Assembly: GCA_030998225.1 (NCBI GenBank)
Contig: JAPYXD010000727.1
Coordinates: 992,001 to 1,056,000, forward strand
Length of the DNA stretch: 64,000 bases
Reading direction: 5' to 3'
From: Diplolepis rosae
Lineage: Eukaryota > Arthropoda > Insecta > Hymenoptera > Diplolepididae
Shown: positions 36,206-47,447 of the stretch, one piece after another
Numbering within the stretch: the stretch's first letter is position 1
Layout of the letters: the number at the start of each line of letters is the position of its first letter
Translations under genes and position numbers: made by a program
Notes under the pieces: model-generated
Told to the model about the DNA's origin: nothing
The model's database searches: none
Seen by the model: the letters and a program-made list of their open reading frames with translations, nothing else

Positions 36206-37048
36206 TTAAACGTAGCCGCGGATACCATATGAATGATTTTGTTTTCCATTATTTATTGCAAATCTTCCACTATTGAATGAAATAAAAATCATATGATTTT
36301 CCACAAAAAATATGCATTTTTCTTATAAATCAAAATGAAACCTCTAATTGAAAAACCCTGTATTTCACTGATTCAGATTTATGGAGCACTCAAGACATAT
36401 GATAGAGAGACACGGGTTAGGAGATTCCTTAAATTAATTTGGTGCTGACGCGGTGCAACAGGTCGAAATAGCGACAACGTGAACAACTTGAAGTTTTTGA
36501 ATGCCGTAAAAAGAAAAAGTGGCAGCCCCACTTCGTCGTGTTCGTTTTAACTCTCTCCCATGACTGAAATAGTTCATACGGCCCCGATTAATTTGATCTG
36601 AGGATTAACAGAGTTTTAGGAGGCAACACCCGAAATTGCCCCTTTTATAAGTCTTAAGTCTATTTTAAAAATAATCAAATCTGAAGAGGAACAAAAATTT
36701 AATGAGAAGAAATTAAGAAATTTAACTTTGAGGTTAGGGTCTTTATTTACAACCCATCATTAATTATTCGAAGACTCAAATATTTAATATGTACGTAAAA
36801 GGAGATATGCAAAAACAAGCAAAAACTTCACAAAACGTCTCTTTGTCCCAGCTTTACCGAAATATTTCGGTAAAATTTAACGATTAAATTCTTTCAGTGT
36901 AGAATCGTTATGGTGGAATGTTTAAATTTCTCGTACAACGCTGATGGTATCTGGAAAAACGGAAAGTAGAAAAATTCAAAACTGCATGGAAAATCAAAAT
37001 CTGTGAAAAGTTTATTTTGACCCTCTTCTTGAAGAATGTTTACCAATT

Positions 37049-38025
37049 GAATGGCTGAATGCAAGAACGGGAGATGCGCTCCGACAGTAGGCAGGATAGG
37101 GGATGACGCCTGACATACTTGGCGAACTCGGCGACAGTGATGCCAGGTCTAAGGATTTTTCTTCAAATTTGAAGAAACTTTGCAAAATCTCGGATTTCAT
37201 CTATGACACGTTTCTGCTAAATTATTCAATTATTATTGTGTGTTTAAATTCATCTAAAATATAAGTGATGTTATTAACTTCAATAACCATTGCACATATT
37301 AACATCGTTATTTATTTAAAAATAAACTTTGAAAATCTGAAGATTTTTTTTCAGAAATCTGAAGAAATTTTTCGAAATTGTCTACGGTTTCCTGAAGAAA
37401 AATGGGGAAAAGCTGAAGATTTATATTTTGAACACCTGGCAGCATTGCGCGGCGACGAATTTATTTACAACACAATAATCAAGTCGTCATATTCTTGGAA
37501 ATAATTTTCGGATTAAGTTGATTTTTGCGTAGAAATGTTCTTCAGGCTTTAGCGCTTCTTACTGATATGATATCGTGGTAAAATTGTGTGATTAAGTATT
37601 AATAACGTATAAATGAACTTTAGGCAAAAAACTTCCAATAAACTCTTGAATATCGGCCAAAACTTTTGATGCAGGCTTATTCTACATACATTTAAGAGTA
37701 TCATCTAAAAATTCATGACAATTGCTCAACATTTCCAGCAATGGTATCGATAAATAAACATTTTTTTTCGCCTAAAGTTCATTTATAGGTTATCAATACT
37801 TAATCACACAATTTTATCACGAGATCATGTCAGTAAGAAGCGCTCAATCCTGAAGAACATTTCTACGCAAAAATCAACTCAATCCGAAAATTATTTGTAA
37901 GAATATGACGAGTTGACTATTGTGTTGTAAATAAATTCGTCGCCGCGTTCACCACGTATGTCGGGTGTCATCCCCTCTCCTGCCTACTAGCCGAGCGCAT
38001 CTCCCGTTCTTGCATCTGACCATTC
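37049..38025. mobile_element. foldback element with ~260-bp arms
   Basis: The left arm starts GAATGGCTGAATGCAAGAAC and continues, after a MITE insertion, to about 37630. The right arm 37774-38025 is its inverse, about 90% identical by eye. The short loop contains AT-rich sequence. No coding content. The uninterrupted right arm shows the target of the hAT MITE in the left arm. Confidence 0.8.
37135..37447. mobile_element. 313-bp hAT-like MITE
   Basis: The ends are CAGTGATGCCAGGT and ACCTGGCAGCATTG. Flanks CTCGGCGA (37127-37134) and CGCGGCGA (37448-37455) form an 8-bp duplication with one change. The other arm of the surrounding foldback keeps a single CGCGGCGA. It is filled with AATCTGAAGA words. 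A translatable 60-codon stretch within it is a by-product shared with the 12.4-kb copy. Confidence 0.85.
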
Positions 38026-38876
38026 CATTCTACAAAACAATAAATAGTGATTTCTAATGCAGGTAGATGCTACAAAATAATCGAGGTAGAAACAACACTT
38101 TCTTTTCCCTATAATAATCTTGATCAGGGCCGAAATTTTGGTTGGGATTTTTCCAAGTCGTACAAATAGTAAGACGCGTCATTTTAACATAGTAATTTCT
38201 ATAAAGTAAGAAACTTTTTTCAAATAGATAGTAAAAAGTACCAGTTTTTAATTTCAAATGACGCTTAACCATTTGAAATTGTACAATTCTTTCAAAAGTT
38301 TTACTCTTGGCAAGATTTTCTTTATTCCATGCATCAGAACTTATAAACTAAATAAAAAAAAACGGTAAGATTGACCAGTTGGCTTAGAAGATTAATAGTT
38401 TTTGTTGCTATTAGATTTACCGAAAATCTACTCGATTTTACTAGTTTTGGAGTTAATTATACCAGAATGTCACTAGTAGCTTGAGTTTTTTTCGATGTAG
38501 TAGGGATTAGCGTTGTAATCAATTGAAGCAATAGAATGCAAAACGTCCTTTCTGAAATTTGTTTACATACGTGAAACATATATATTCAAGGGATATATAT
38601 TGTATTCCAAGCCACTATAAACTTTTCCACGATTAAAAGATCCAATCAATTGAACAGAGTCATCGCTAACGGAAAATTCCTGGATCCACTCACTCCACAA
38701 AGGCATTCATTTGCAAGAGATACAGTAATAAATGTATACAATGTACAAGAACGAGAATAGGAAAGCATGATCGATTTCTCATTCATATAATTTATGTTCT
38801 GCATCAAGTAGAAGCAAGTACAATTGAGTATAATTATATATTTAACGTTCTTTTAAGCTTTAACTTTTTTTAATTA

Positions 38877-38963
38877 ACCTTCTACGGGTACCACCTTGCA
38901 TACTGCTTAGAGGGTGAAAGGGAGGCAAATGGTCTGAGAGACCGCGGTACCCGTAGAAGGTTG
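38877..38963. repeat. 87-bp inverted-repeat microelement
   Basis: AACCTTCTACGGGTACC and its perfect inverse enclose about 50 bp. It could be a very small MITE or a structured RNA; no target duplication is clear. Confidence 0.5.
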
Positions 38964-39149
38964 AGAAATATTTTATATTGATAAGAATGAAAAATTCAAA
39001 CTATAATAATAAATATTAAAGATATACAATGGAAATGTATCTAAAGTCCCAAGATTTAAATTGAGATAAAATGATAAGGCGTTTTAATTTTGCATGAGGT
39101 CAGTTTTTTACATTTTAAAAATTAAGAAGATACAAAAAGGACAAACAGT

Positions 39150-39215
39150 TCAGCCACTGAAGGAGACCTTTCTCAGTGCCCAGAGTGCTACCGCCTGAGC
39201 CACCTAGGCTTTCTA
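39150..39215 (-). tRNA. tRNA-like fragment
   Basis: On the minus strand AGCCTAGGTGGCTCAGGCGG has an A-box pattern and is followed by a 5-bp stem candidate, but no good B box follows. Likely a SINE head remnant. Confidence 0.3.
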
Positions 39216-39303
39216 ATTCAATATTAAATCCTTATAAAAATAGTAATTTTAATTTTTTAAGTCCCATTTTTAGATATTAAAGCATAAAGTGCGTGCACAT
39301 CTA

Positions 39304-39512
39304 CAGGGTGTACCAGAAAGATCGGTACACCTGAATATTTTGAAAACCGTTAAGTTTGATAAAAAATGATTCTAACAAAAGTGTAGAGTTCTTTGAGAAG
39401 TATGTGACATTGACCTTGATTTTACCATAACTACATAATTTGAAAGTCATTTTTTATCAAACATAACGGTTTCCAAAATATTCAGGTGTCCCGATCTTTC
39501 TGGTACACCCTG
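39304..39512. mobile_element. 209-bp near-perfect hairpin MITE
   Basis: The ends CAGGGTGTACCAGAAAGATC and inverse, with TA at 39302-39303 and 39513-39514. The arms pair over about 70 bp, through TTTTGATAAAAAATGA. Such CAGGGTGT-ended elements are common among insect mariner-type MITEs. Confidence 0.85.
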
Positions 39513-39514
39513 TA

Positions 39515-41480
39515 TATAAAGGTCATGTCGTCACTTTTTTACGTTCGTCGAAATCTAAGTAAATCTATGATTGACATGCTCGCAGCGCGCCAGTAATATT
39601 CATTTTTTAATTTTATTTAAAGTTTCCTTGAATTCTAATAAGATCTTCTTATATATGCAATAGAAGTGATCTGGCCTATAACTTGAGACGCAGCAAGTAA
39701 AACATGTAAGTTATATATTTTTACTAAATGTCATTTATACCCGTAAATGAAATCTGAACTTAGTGTTATTCAATTATCGTCCAGAACTCATGCATAAAGA
39801 CCATAATAGTAAAAAATACATAATAACGGAAAGCGATGTATTGTTTACATCTACTATATACTTATGTACATCATAAAATATAATTTGTTTTTTTCCTAAA
39901 AAATGAGTATCTTTATATTTTATAACCTTTAAAATTGACAACAACTTATCTTTTGAGTGTCCCTGATATTAAAGTTAAATATCTGGGATATTCAAATATA
40001 GTATCTCAGACATTCAAGTTTACTGACGAGGGTATTCAGGAGTTTAGTATCTTGAATACTTATTTTTAATACCTGAGATAATCAAGCTCTTAATCTCAAA
40101 TACTAATGGTTAATATCTATTTCTCAATATCTTAAATTAAGTTAAAAATTGAAGAAAAAAATTTTTTAAAAATTGCGGCTCAATAAAGAAAGTCGAGACG
40201 GTCACGTAGAACACATATTTAATATATAATATATAAAAATATAAACGAACAAAATTGCCCTGCGTGGTAACATTATGGCTTAGAAACGCAAGTTGAGACG
40301 GCCGTCTGGAACTCATACAAACAAAATTAATTATTATGTTTATATTTAGAGTCTTTCAAATATACAATCTCTTATTGAATATAGGCTACTTTTTATTTTA
40401 ATGGAGAAGAAACCAATAATTTAGTTTCAAAAAAATATATTTTTATCGTTCAATGAACGTTCAAAACTGTAAGTACATTCGGTCTTGTCTATATTTTAGT
40501 CCGGCAAGAAGAATGCGCAAATTCGTATTATAAAAAAAATATAAACCAAAAAACTACCCCACGTGGTAAAATTGCGGCTCAAAAACGGAAGTTGAAATGG
40601 TCGTATAGAACTCACATTTCAAATTTATGAGAAAACAAAGAGCCGGTCTTGTCTATATTTTCGTCCGGCAGAAATAATAGGAAAAATTATATGATGACAA
40701 TAATATAAATTAAAATCTGAGCACCGGGTATTTTTATTGTTTATATTTTTTTTATAATACAACTTTGTGTATTATTTTTGCCGGACTAAAATATAGACAA
40801 GACCGGCTTTTCATTTTCTCATAAATTTGAATTGTGAATTCTAGACGACCGTCTCGATCTCTGTTTCTGAGCCCTAATACTACCACTTTGTATGCACTAT
40901 TTACTTATTTTTGATTATTTTTGTATTTAATGCGCGGCACCTATTAAACAAGCTTTCATGACACTCCAGTAATCCGCAATCAGTTATTTTTAGCGACGAA
41001 TTCTGATTGGTCAATCATTTCCCCCGTTTTCGTACAGCAATGTAATGCCGTGTTATCAGATGTCCCTATACCAGTTTCACTCCCGTGCCTGATTAATTGA
41101 GTTAAATGATAGATTATAGTTAAATTGCAATTTGCAAGTTTCTGATTTAAAATATTTTCAAGGGCATTTCATGCTTGAGAATAATAGCAAGTTTGCGTAA
41201 AGTACATAGTACAATTTCTACATGTTCGCGCCCAAAATGCATAAAATGTAGGAAATGGATGGAAAAATGAAAGTAGACGTAGATCACTTTTAATTTTAAT
41301 AAAGAAAAAAAAATTTCGGATAAGTTTGACTAAAATTGAACTTTTTTATTTTTCAAACCAAAATTTTTCTTCTTACGTTCGTTTTTATTTTCTCTTCTAC
41401 TTTTTATATTCTAAAAACAGAATTTCATCTATTTTTAACAAACATGTAGAAACCTAAAATCAATTAAATTTACTATTTCC
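39515..41480. other. non-coding repeat patchwork
   Basis: 39955-40140 is a fragment of the AGATATT-word element. 40165-40885 is an inverted-repeat unit: GGCTCAATAAAGAAAGTCGA on the left pairs with a match near 40870, and CCGGTCTTGTCTATATTTT occurs at 40480 and 40650 direct and at 40795 inverted. 40330-40480 matches the MULE-like MITE at 11570 without its SINE. 40900-41470 shows nothing. Confidence 0.5.
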
Positions 41481-41826
41481 CGAGGGGCCATTCACTGGAA
41501 GAATCAATGATTTTCCATACTTATAATCGATTCAGAATCAGTGACTCGTCGAAAGATTTTTCAGAATCATATGGGGAATCAGCTTGATTCAGTAAAATCT
41601 TAGAGATTGATTCTAGTATTGCCAGGTTGCCAAAATAGAAATCTTTAGATTGCGCAGATTTTTCTTCAGAAATCTTCAGACAATTTTGAAAAATGTCTTC
41701 AGATTTCTAAAAAAAATCTTCAGATTTTAAAAGCCAATTTTTTCATAATTAACAAAGAAATTATGAATTAGTTATTCAAATTCATAATATATCTTATATT
41801 CTTATGAATTTAACCGTACAAAATAC

Positions 41827-42663
41827 TGTCACGTCCCGCGACGTATTTGAATGTATATAATACACACAGGCTGGATTGAGTTAAGAAATCTATGAGGAAA
41901 TCGATAAAGGGGAATAGGGAGTAGGGGAAGTAGGGAGCAGTATAGGGCCCCTTCTCCTCTAAGAAGATATGGCTACGTCACGATTTTCGCTGACCGTCCA
42001 TTTGTATGAAAAAATATAAAAGAGGCCCACACCAAGAGAAAGCAGTCAGTAAATTCTTCGTCTAGTTCGACACTTAAATTTTCCTTCGGATTTATAACCG
42101 GTCTCGCGACAATAGTCCAGTGCGACATTTCAATTTAACTTCGGAAATCTCTGAGTTTGAGATTAATAAAATTCGACCGGGACAATTTCAAATCCAAGTT
42201 CGGGAGTCGTAAAAGTCATCGTGGACTTGTATAGATCTTTGTAAAGATCTTCGAACAGTGTCATAAATTTGGATCACCGCCCTTTACGGAATATAACTGT
42301 GCGGCCTATAACTCCGTCTCTCTCACACACTTGGAATACACCTGTGGGGATCCAGTATTTACTACTCACCGCCGCGTGGATTAACCCTCAACATACAGGT
42401 ACCGAACCTCTCTCTCTCTATCTTTATTCTTTGTCTCTTTCTCACCCACGTACCAACCAGCCTGTGCCTACATTATATAAGAATTGTCTTAACGAATGTT
42501 ATCCGGAAATTTTAACCAGTAAAATAAATTCAATTTGTATTATTTTCATAATCATTGTGTCTTTCATTGACTTATCCTCATCCCTAAGCGAGGATCATTC
42601 GATCCTAACTTAAAACGAGGAATCTTCGATCAAAGTAAGTATTTACGTATTTGTGACGTAACA
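41827..42663 (+). repeat. gypsy 5' LTR
   Basis: It begins TGTCACGTCCCGCGACG and ends TTACGTATTTGTGACGTAACA-like sequence at 42663. It matches 53264-54101 with about nine differences. A TATAAAAG box and a CAGT start site lie inside. Translatable frames inside are incidental. Confidence 0.95.
42015..42050 (+). promoter_or_regulatory. LTR core promoter (TATA box and initiator)
   Basis: TATAAAAG at 42015-42022 is followed about 28 bases later by CAGTCAGT (42043-42050), a good arthropod initiator. The same arrangement is in the 3' LTR. This would be the U3/R border. Confidence 0.6.
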
Positions 42664-42677
42664 TACTTCCTTTTTTC

Positions 42678-42695
42678 TGGTGCATCGGCCGGGAA
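42678..42695 (+). other. primer-binding site for tRNA-Gly
   Basis: TGGTGCATCGGCCGGGAA is the complement of a tRNA 3' end ...CCCGGCCGATGCACCA, which fits insect tRNA-Gly(GCC). It starts 14 bases after the 5' LTR. Confidence 0.75.
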
Positions 42696-43320
42696 ACACA
42701 AGTCAATTGAAAATTAACACATTGATTATTTCTAGTGAATAAATAAATGATTATGAAATATTATTTCAACTTGTAACTTGAAATTTCAATAAAATAGATT
42801 TGTTAGATCACAAAGGGATTTGACCTTGAGGCTAACCTTAATGATTTAATAATCAAATCATTTCTTTGAAATTTTATAATTTATATAAATTGTATAAAAT
42901 AAAATAAGTTTGAAAAATCACGCAGGGATCTGACCTTGAGGCTAACCTAAGTGATTAAGTAACTTATCTTATTTAAAAAATTATTCTAATTTGTTAACTA
43001 AGTTTTGATTTAAGTTAAAACAAACAAAAAAAACAGCACACGAGAGTATAAGTCCCTTTTGGGTACGTTGAACGGTCACCATTGATTACGATCATTGGGT
43101 AGGGCAAAGTTCGAAGTGCTTGTGATTGTATTGTTTATAACTTTAATTTTAACTCTGTTAAGGAACAGAATATTTTTATTTGCAAAGATTGTCCAAGGAT
43201 CTGAGCTTGAGCCTAACTTGTCCAGTCTAGAGAAAAATAAATTGTACATAACTCGAATCTTATCTGATCCTTGTTATAAACAATTTTATTTATTTAAAAA
43301 ACAATTTATAATTCAATAAA
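42696..43320 (+). other. gypsy leader with a short repeated motif
   Basis: GACCTTGAGGCTAACCT occurs at 42822 and 42925 and a variant (GAGCTTGAGCCTAACTTG) at about 43202, each after GGGAT/GGAT(T/C)TGA. The motif could be a packaging or structural element of the RNA leader. No convincing gene. Confidence 0.45.
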
Positions 43321-43384
43321 TTAATAAAATAGATCTAATATTTTAAAGAATTTGAAAATCTTTCTGTGGAAAAAAAGACGCTTT

Positions 43385-43456
43385 CGACTGCGCTGGGATT
43401 CGAGCCCAGGTCTTTCGATTGCCGGTCGACTGCTCTGACCACTTAGCTACACAGGC
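43385..43456 (-). tRNA. tRNA-like head, array unit 1
   Basis: Same cloverleaf as the one at 11776 but with AGCTAAGTGG, which breaks one D-stem pair. SINE promoter copy. Confidence 0.5.
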
Positions 43457-43724
43457 GTCCGACATCCCCTTTTCCACAGGAAGATCTCCTTATATCGCCT
43501 AGTGGCTCAGCCTTGCGGCTGTAAATGATTTCAAATTAATTAGTTGAGTTTGAAATTTTTGTCACTGCCTACATTATCGGAGGATCACTAGTCGCGTGTC
43601 AGATAGGATACGTTGTCGACAGGTGTCCTCGTAGACAATTTCAAACTCTTATATCGCAAATAATGCAAATAAATTTAATATTTTAAAGAATTTGAAAATC
43701 TTTCTGTGGAAAAAAAGACGCTTT

Positions 43725-43796
43725 CGACTGCGCTGGGATTCGAGCCCAGGTCTTTCGATTGCCGGTCGACTGCTCTGACCACTTAACTACACAGGC
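43725..43796 (-). tRNA. tRNA-like head, array unit 2
   Basis: As unit 1, 340 bp away, same orientation; differs by a base in the D-arm (AGTTAAGTGG). Confidence 0.5.
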
Positions 43797-43872
43797 GTCC
43801 GACATCCCCTTTTCCACAGGAAGATCTCCTTATATCGCCTAGTGGCTCAGCCTTGCGGCTGTAAATGATTTC

Positions 43873-43919
43873 AGTCGACCGGCAATCGAAAGACCTGGGC
43901 TCGAATCCCAGCGCAGTCG
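43873..43919 (+). tRNA. tRNA-like head, array unit 3, 5'-truncated
   Basis: Only the anticodon arm, T-arm and 3' acceptor strand remain; the 5' side was lost at the inversion junction. Confidence 0.5.
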
Positions 43920-44187
43920 AAAGCGTCTTTTTTTCCACAGAAAGATTTTCAAATTCTTTAAAATATTAAATTTATTTGCATTATTTGCGATATAAGAGTT
44001 TGAAATTGTCTACGAGGACACCTGTCGACAACGTATCCTATCTGACACGCGACTAGTGATCCTCCGATAATGTAGGCAGTGACAAAAATTTCAAACTCAA
44101 CTAATTAATTTGAAATCATTTACAGCCGCAAGGCTGAGCCACTAGGCAATATAAGGAGATCTTCCTGTGGAAAAGGGGATGTCGGAC

Positions 44188-44259
44188 GCCTGTGTAGCTA
44201 AGTGGTCAGAGCAGTCGACCGGCAATCGAAAGACCTGGGCTCGAATCCCAGCGCAGTCG
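44188..44259 (+). tRNA. tRNA-like head, array unit 4
   Basis: Complete plus-strand copy, followed by TTTTTTT about eight bases after the acceptor stem. Confidence 0.5.
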
Positions 44260-44527
44260 AAAGCGTCTTTTTTTCCACAGAAAGATTTTAAAATTCTTTA
44301 AAATATTAAATTTATTTGCATTATTTGCGATATAAGAGTTTGAAATTGTCTACGAGGACACCTGTCGACAACGTATCCTATCTGACACGCGACTAGTGAT
44401 CCTCCGATAATGTAGGCAGTGACAAAAATTTCAAACTCAACTAATTAATTTGAAATCATTTACAGCCGCAAGGCTGAGCCACTAGGCGATATAAGGAGAT
44501 CTTCCTGTGGAAAAGGGGATGTCGGAC

Positions 44528-44599
44528 GCCTGTGTAGCTAAGTGGTCAGAGCAGTCGACCGGCAATCGAAAGACCTGGGCTCGAATCCCAGCGCAGTCG
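44528..44599 (+). tRNA. tRNA-like head, array unit 5
   Basis: Complete plus-strand copy, exactly 340 bp after unit 4. Confidence 0.5.
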
Positions 44600-45218
44600 A
44601 AAGCGTCTTTTTTTCCACAGAAAGATTTTCAAATTCCTTAAAATATTAAATTTATTTGCATTATTTGCGATATAAGAGTTTGAAATTGTCTACGAGGACA
44701 CCTGTCGACAACGTATCCTATCTGACACGCGACTAGTGATCCTCCGATAATGTAGGCAGTGACAAAAAATTTCAAACTCAACTAATTAATTTAATAAAAT
44801 AGATCATTATAATTTATAAGACACACGTGGTTGGTACAATATATATATATATATTGTTATAATTTTAAGAAATGTATTATTTAACATTATAATGTTACGA
44901 AAATTGAGCGATTATTTATTTATTTGAATATTTTATAGAATTATATTTTTATTTTATTATCTTATTTCCGAATGAAAGAGTAAAAATATTAATTATTGTT
45001 ATAAACAAATAAAAATAATTAAATTATATTTTGAAATTATTATTAGAATTTTCTTTTGAATTTTTATAAATTAAAATTATATTTTTACTAATTTCACTTC
45101 ATTTACAAACAAAATTTTACATGTAGTTTTCTTAAATTGTTATAAGCAATCGATAATTAACAATAAATAATCTAAGATAACGCTCAACAAAAAGAAACTG
45201 TAAATTTATAATGACTCA

Positions 45219-47085
45219 ATGTCAAATTCAAATACCCCTGTAGAATCCGCCCAAAAAGTTATTACGCGTAGTAAAGCAAAACAAGACAATCAACTCGCAA
45301 AAATTGTCGATCAGAATCAAATAGATTCCTTGAAACTAAAAAGATCAGGTAAAATCAAAGAAAATTTAGTCGATTATAATAAATACAAGGATATTTCAAA
45401 CACTTTTTCTGCTGAACAAGAATTAGATAACACTCTTCAGCTAGACGATTCACGTTTCGACAAGACTCTAATTAATGATCAAACCATATCAAGTGAAAAT
45501 TCTAGTAATACTAGCGGATTTCATTCAAGTTTCTGTCCAGATTTGAGCATTGTGACAGGATCTAGTAATCAAGATCAAACTTTAACGAACGAGTTATCTT
45601 ATTTTGACGGATCTAATTTGCTAAGCTCAACGGTAATAACAATAGAAAAAAGAACTTTGAAAGAAAAATTGAAAACCTCATTGGCACGCGACTCTCTAAT
45701 TAGTAACAACGATAGCGACGACAACAAAAGCGATACAGAAGTCATAAATCAGGATAATCCCGTAATAGTAAACAACGAAGAGATGGCCATAGCCATACCT
45801 AACAGCCAGCAGGTATCCTTACGCGACGCGCTAGAGGTGGTCCCTTTGTTCGACGGAAGTAACCTCCCATTGTCCCATTTTATTGAGGGTTGCATGGAAG
45901 CAAAGGCAATGCTGCCGACACCTGCTGCCCAAGAAAATCTTGCACGTCTATTGAGAGGTAAATTGTCTGGTGAGGCACGAAAATGTATTTTTGGGTCAAC
46001 GTATGCAACAATAGAGGAATTAATAGAAAAATTGAAAAGAGTATATGCCCCTGCAAAAAGCGTATATCAATTGCAGGGAGAATTAGGTAATACATTTATG
46101 TGGGAAAGAGAAAATGTCCTTTCCTATGCTGCTAGAATTAAAGAAATTGCTGATAGAATAGAAGATGCTCACAGACTTAATAATGACGGTCAGGTAGATA
46201 ATGTTTTTAAACAAAACTTAGAAAGAGATGTAATTCAATGTTTTATACGCGGTTTGCGTCCTGAGTTAGAAATTCGTGTGGAAGAAAAGGACACATTTAA
46301 GGAAGTAATTAATGATACAATAGACATAGAACGAAGATTGGCTGCAAGTTCTGCGAAGAAATAAAAATACTGATTATTTAAAAACCAAAGAATCAACTAA
46401 TAATAATAAAAATAATAAAACCACCCGATTCAACGTAACACTTGAAAATAAAACTATTTGTTTAATTTGTAAAAAACCAGGTCACACAACTGAAAAATGT
46501 TTTCATTTAAGTAAAGCTCAAGATGCAGTTCTTAACAATAAACAAAGAAAATTTTTGCATCCTAACCAACAAGGATATAGTAATTTCAATGGTCAAAGAA
46601 GTAATAATAATAACAATTTTGCAAAAAACAATTACAATAATTTTCCAAATAACAATTTCTTAAGAAATAAAAATTATAATTTTAATAATAACAACAATCA
46701 TTTTTTACAAAATAGAAATAACAATTATAGAAACAATAATAATAATTTTTTACAACAAAGATACAGCAATAATAATAATTTTCCTAGAAATTTTTACAAT
46801 AATAACAATAATGTTAATAATACTAATAGACAATTGAATCCAGGACAGTATAAAAACTTTAACTCAGGACAGTTTCAAAATCGAAATAAACCATATGAAA
46901 ATAGATTTTTACAAAATAATAACACTCAACAAAATTCAAATTATACTGAAATAATTTGCAATTACTGTAAACAACCCGGTCATTTAGTACGAGACTGCAA
47001 GATAAGACCAAATAACCAATCACAAACAGCTGATCAGGAAAACTCCAAAGCTCTCCCCAACACGGGTGCACTGAGGAAAGCATAA
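45219..47085 (+). pseudogene. gag: gypsy gag, with one internal frameshift
   Basis: The first frame (45219-46364, 381 aa) has a Lys/Ser-rich N-terminus and a retrotransposon gag domain from about residue 211 (VPLFDGSNLPLSHFIEG, LRGKLSGEARKCIFG, YAARIKEIADRI). It stops at 46362-46364. The next frame continues directly with a CCHC knuckle (CLICKKPGHTTEKC, 46459), an extraordinarily Asn-rich stretch (to ~46950) and a second knuckle (CNYCKQPGHLVRDC, 46957), ending at 47085. Because the knuckles belong to the nucleocapsid part of gag, the frame change near 46362 is more likely an indel than programmed. The product would form the particle and bind RNA. Confidence 0.85.
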
Positions 47086-47447
47086 ATCGAGAACCACTGG
47101 CATCCACTTCTAACGATCATACAACAACAACAATAAATATTTCAAAGTCCACTTCAATTCCATCAATTATAATATCAACGGAAGGTCTAAAAAATCCAAC
47201 ACACATGATGATTGATACTGGTGCTGCTCGAAATTTAATTAAACAAAAGGTTCTCAACCCTGAAGTACCCATAAATAGCCAAAACGTATTGAAACTTACA
47301 GGAATTAATGATTTACCACTTTACACGTTAGGACAGGTAAAAATAAACATTTTTGGTTATCCAACGATATTTAACATTATTCCCAATGAAGTCCCAGTAG
47401 AAGAAGATGGAGTATTAGGATCAGAATTTTTCAAGATAATAGTGTGA
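47034..47447 (+). pseudogene. gypsy pol start: aspartic protease
   Basis: This frame opens after a TGA at 47031-47033, overlaps the gag end by about 50 nt in the -1 frame, and has the active-site MIDTGAARNLI (47205) and GVLGSEFF near its end. Overlap in -1 is the usual way gypsy elements make Gag-Pol; GGAAAAC at 47036 lies in the overlap. The frame stops at 47445-47447 and pol continues in another frame from 47444, an apparent small indel. Confidence 0.75.

Larger units (their letters stand above)
35015..36360. mobile_element. IS630/Tc1/mariner element with TA duplication
   Basis: The ends CAGGGTTTTCCAATTAAAGG and the inverse of CAGGGTTTTTCAATTAGAGG are flanked by TA (35013-35014, 36361-36362). 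It contains a plus-strand transposase relic on the left and a minus-strand Tc1-like transposase relic on the right, from two different families, so the second probably inserted into the first. Confidence 0.8.
34611..36899. mobile_element. CACTGA-type element hosting other transposons
   Basis: The left end CACTGAGGGAATTCGATCGT and the inverse of the right end, CACTGAAAGAATTTAATCGT, match at 16 of 20, with TA at 34609-34610 and 36900-36901. It encloses the IS630/Tc1/mariner element at 35015-36360. Ends are more diverged than in other copies, consistent with greater age. Confidence 0.55.
38026..39303. other. non-coding; one small hairpin and a tRNA-like fragment
   Basis: Apart from the hairpin at 38877-38963 and the tRNA-like stretch near 39150, nothing recognisable is present. 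Confidence 0.4.
43336..44790. repeat. inverted SINE array with 15-bp target duplication
   Basis: TTAATAAAATAGATC occurs directly at 43321-43335 and 44791-44805. Between them are units of exact 340-bp period: two on the minus strand, then three on the plus strand, the first plus unit lacking its 5' half at the inversion point (~43872). Each unit has a tRNA-like head with a T7 run after it and a conserved ~170-bp body (CGCGACTAGTGATCCTCC). Units are nearly identical. The array sits in the leader of the gypsy RNA. Confidence 0.85.

Noticed and set aside
36895..36905. CAGTGTA as a solo CACTGAG-type end
   Set aside because: It pairs better as the right end of the 34611-36899 element, so it was not counted separately.
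42269..42613. 114-codon frame, also at 53706-53960
   Set aside because: It lies in both gypsy LTRs; the copies are interrupted differently and the region is promoter/R/U5.
11776..44599. Functional tRNA-Ala gene cluster
   Set aside because: C at position 33, broken D-stem in array copies, and clear mobile-element target duplications argue for SINE heads.
47036..47042. Definite -1 frameshift signal GGAAAAC
   Set aside because: It lies in the gag/pol overlap in plausible phase, but it is not a canonical slippery heptamer and no downstream structure could be assessed.
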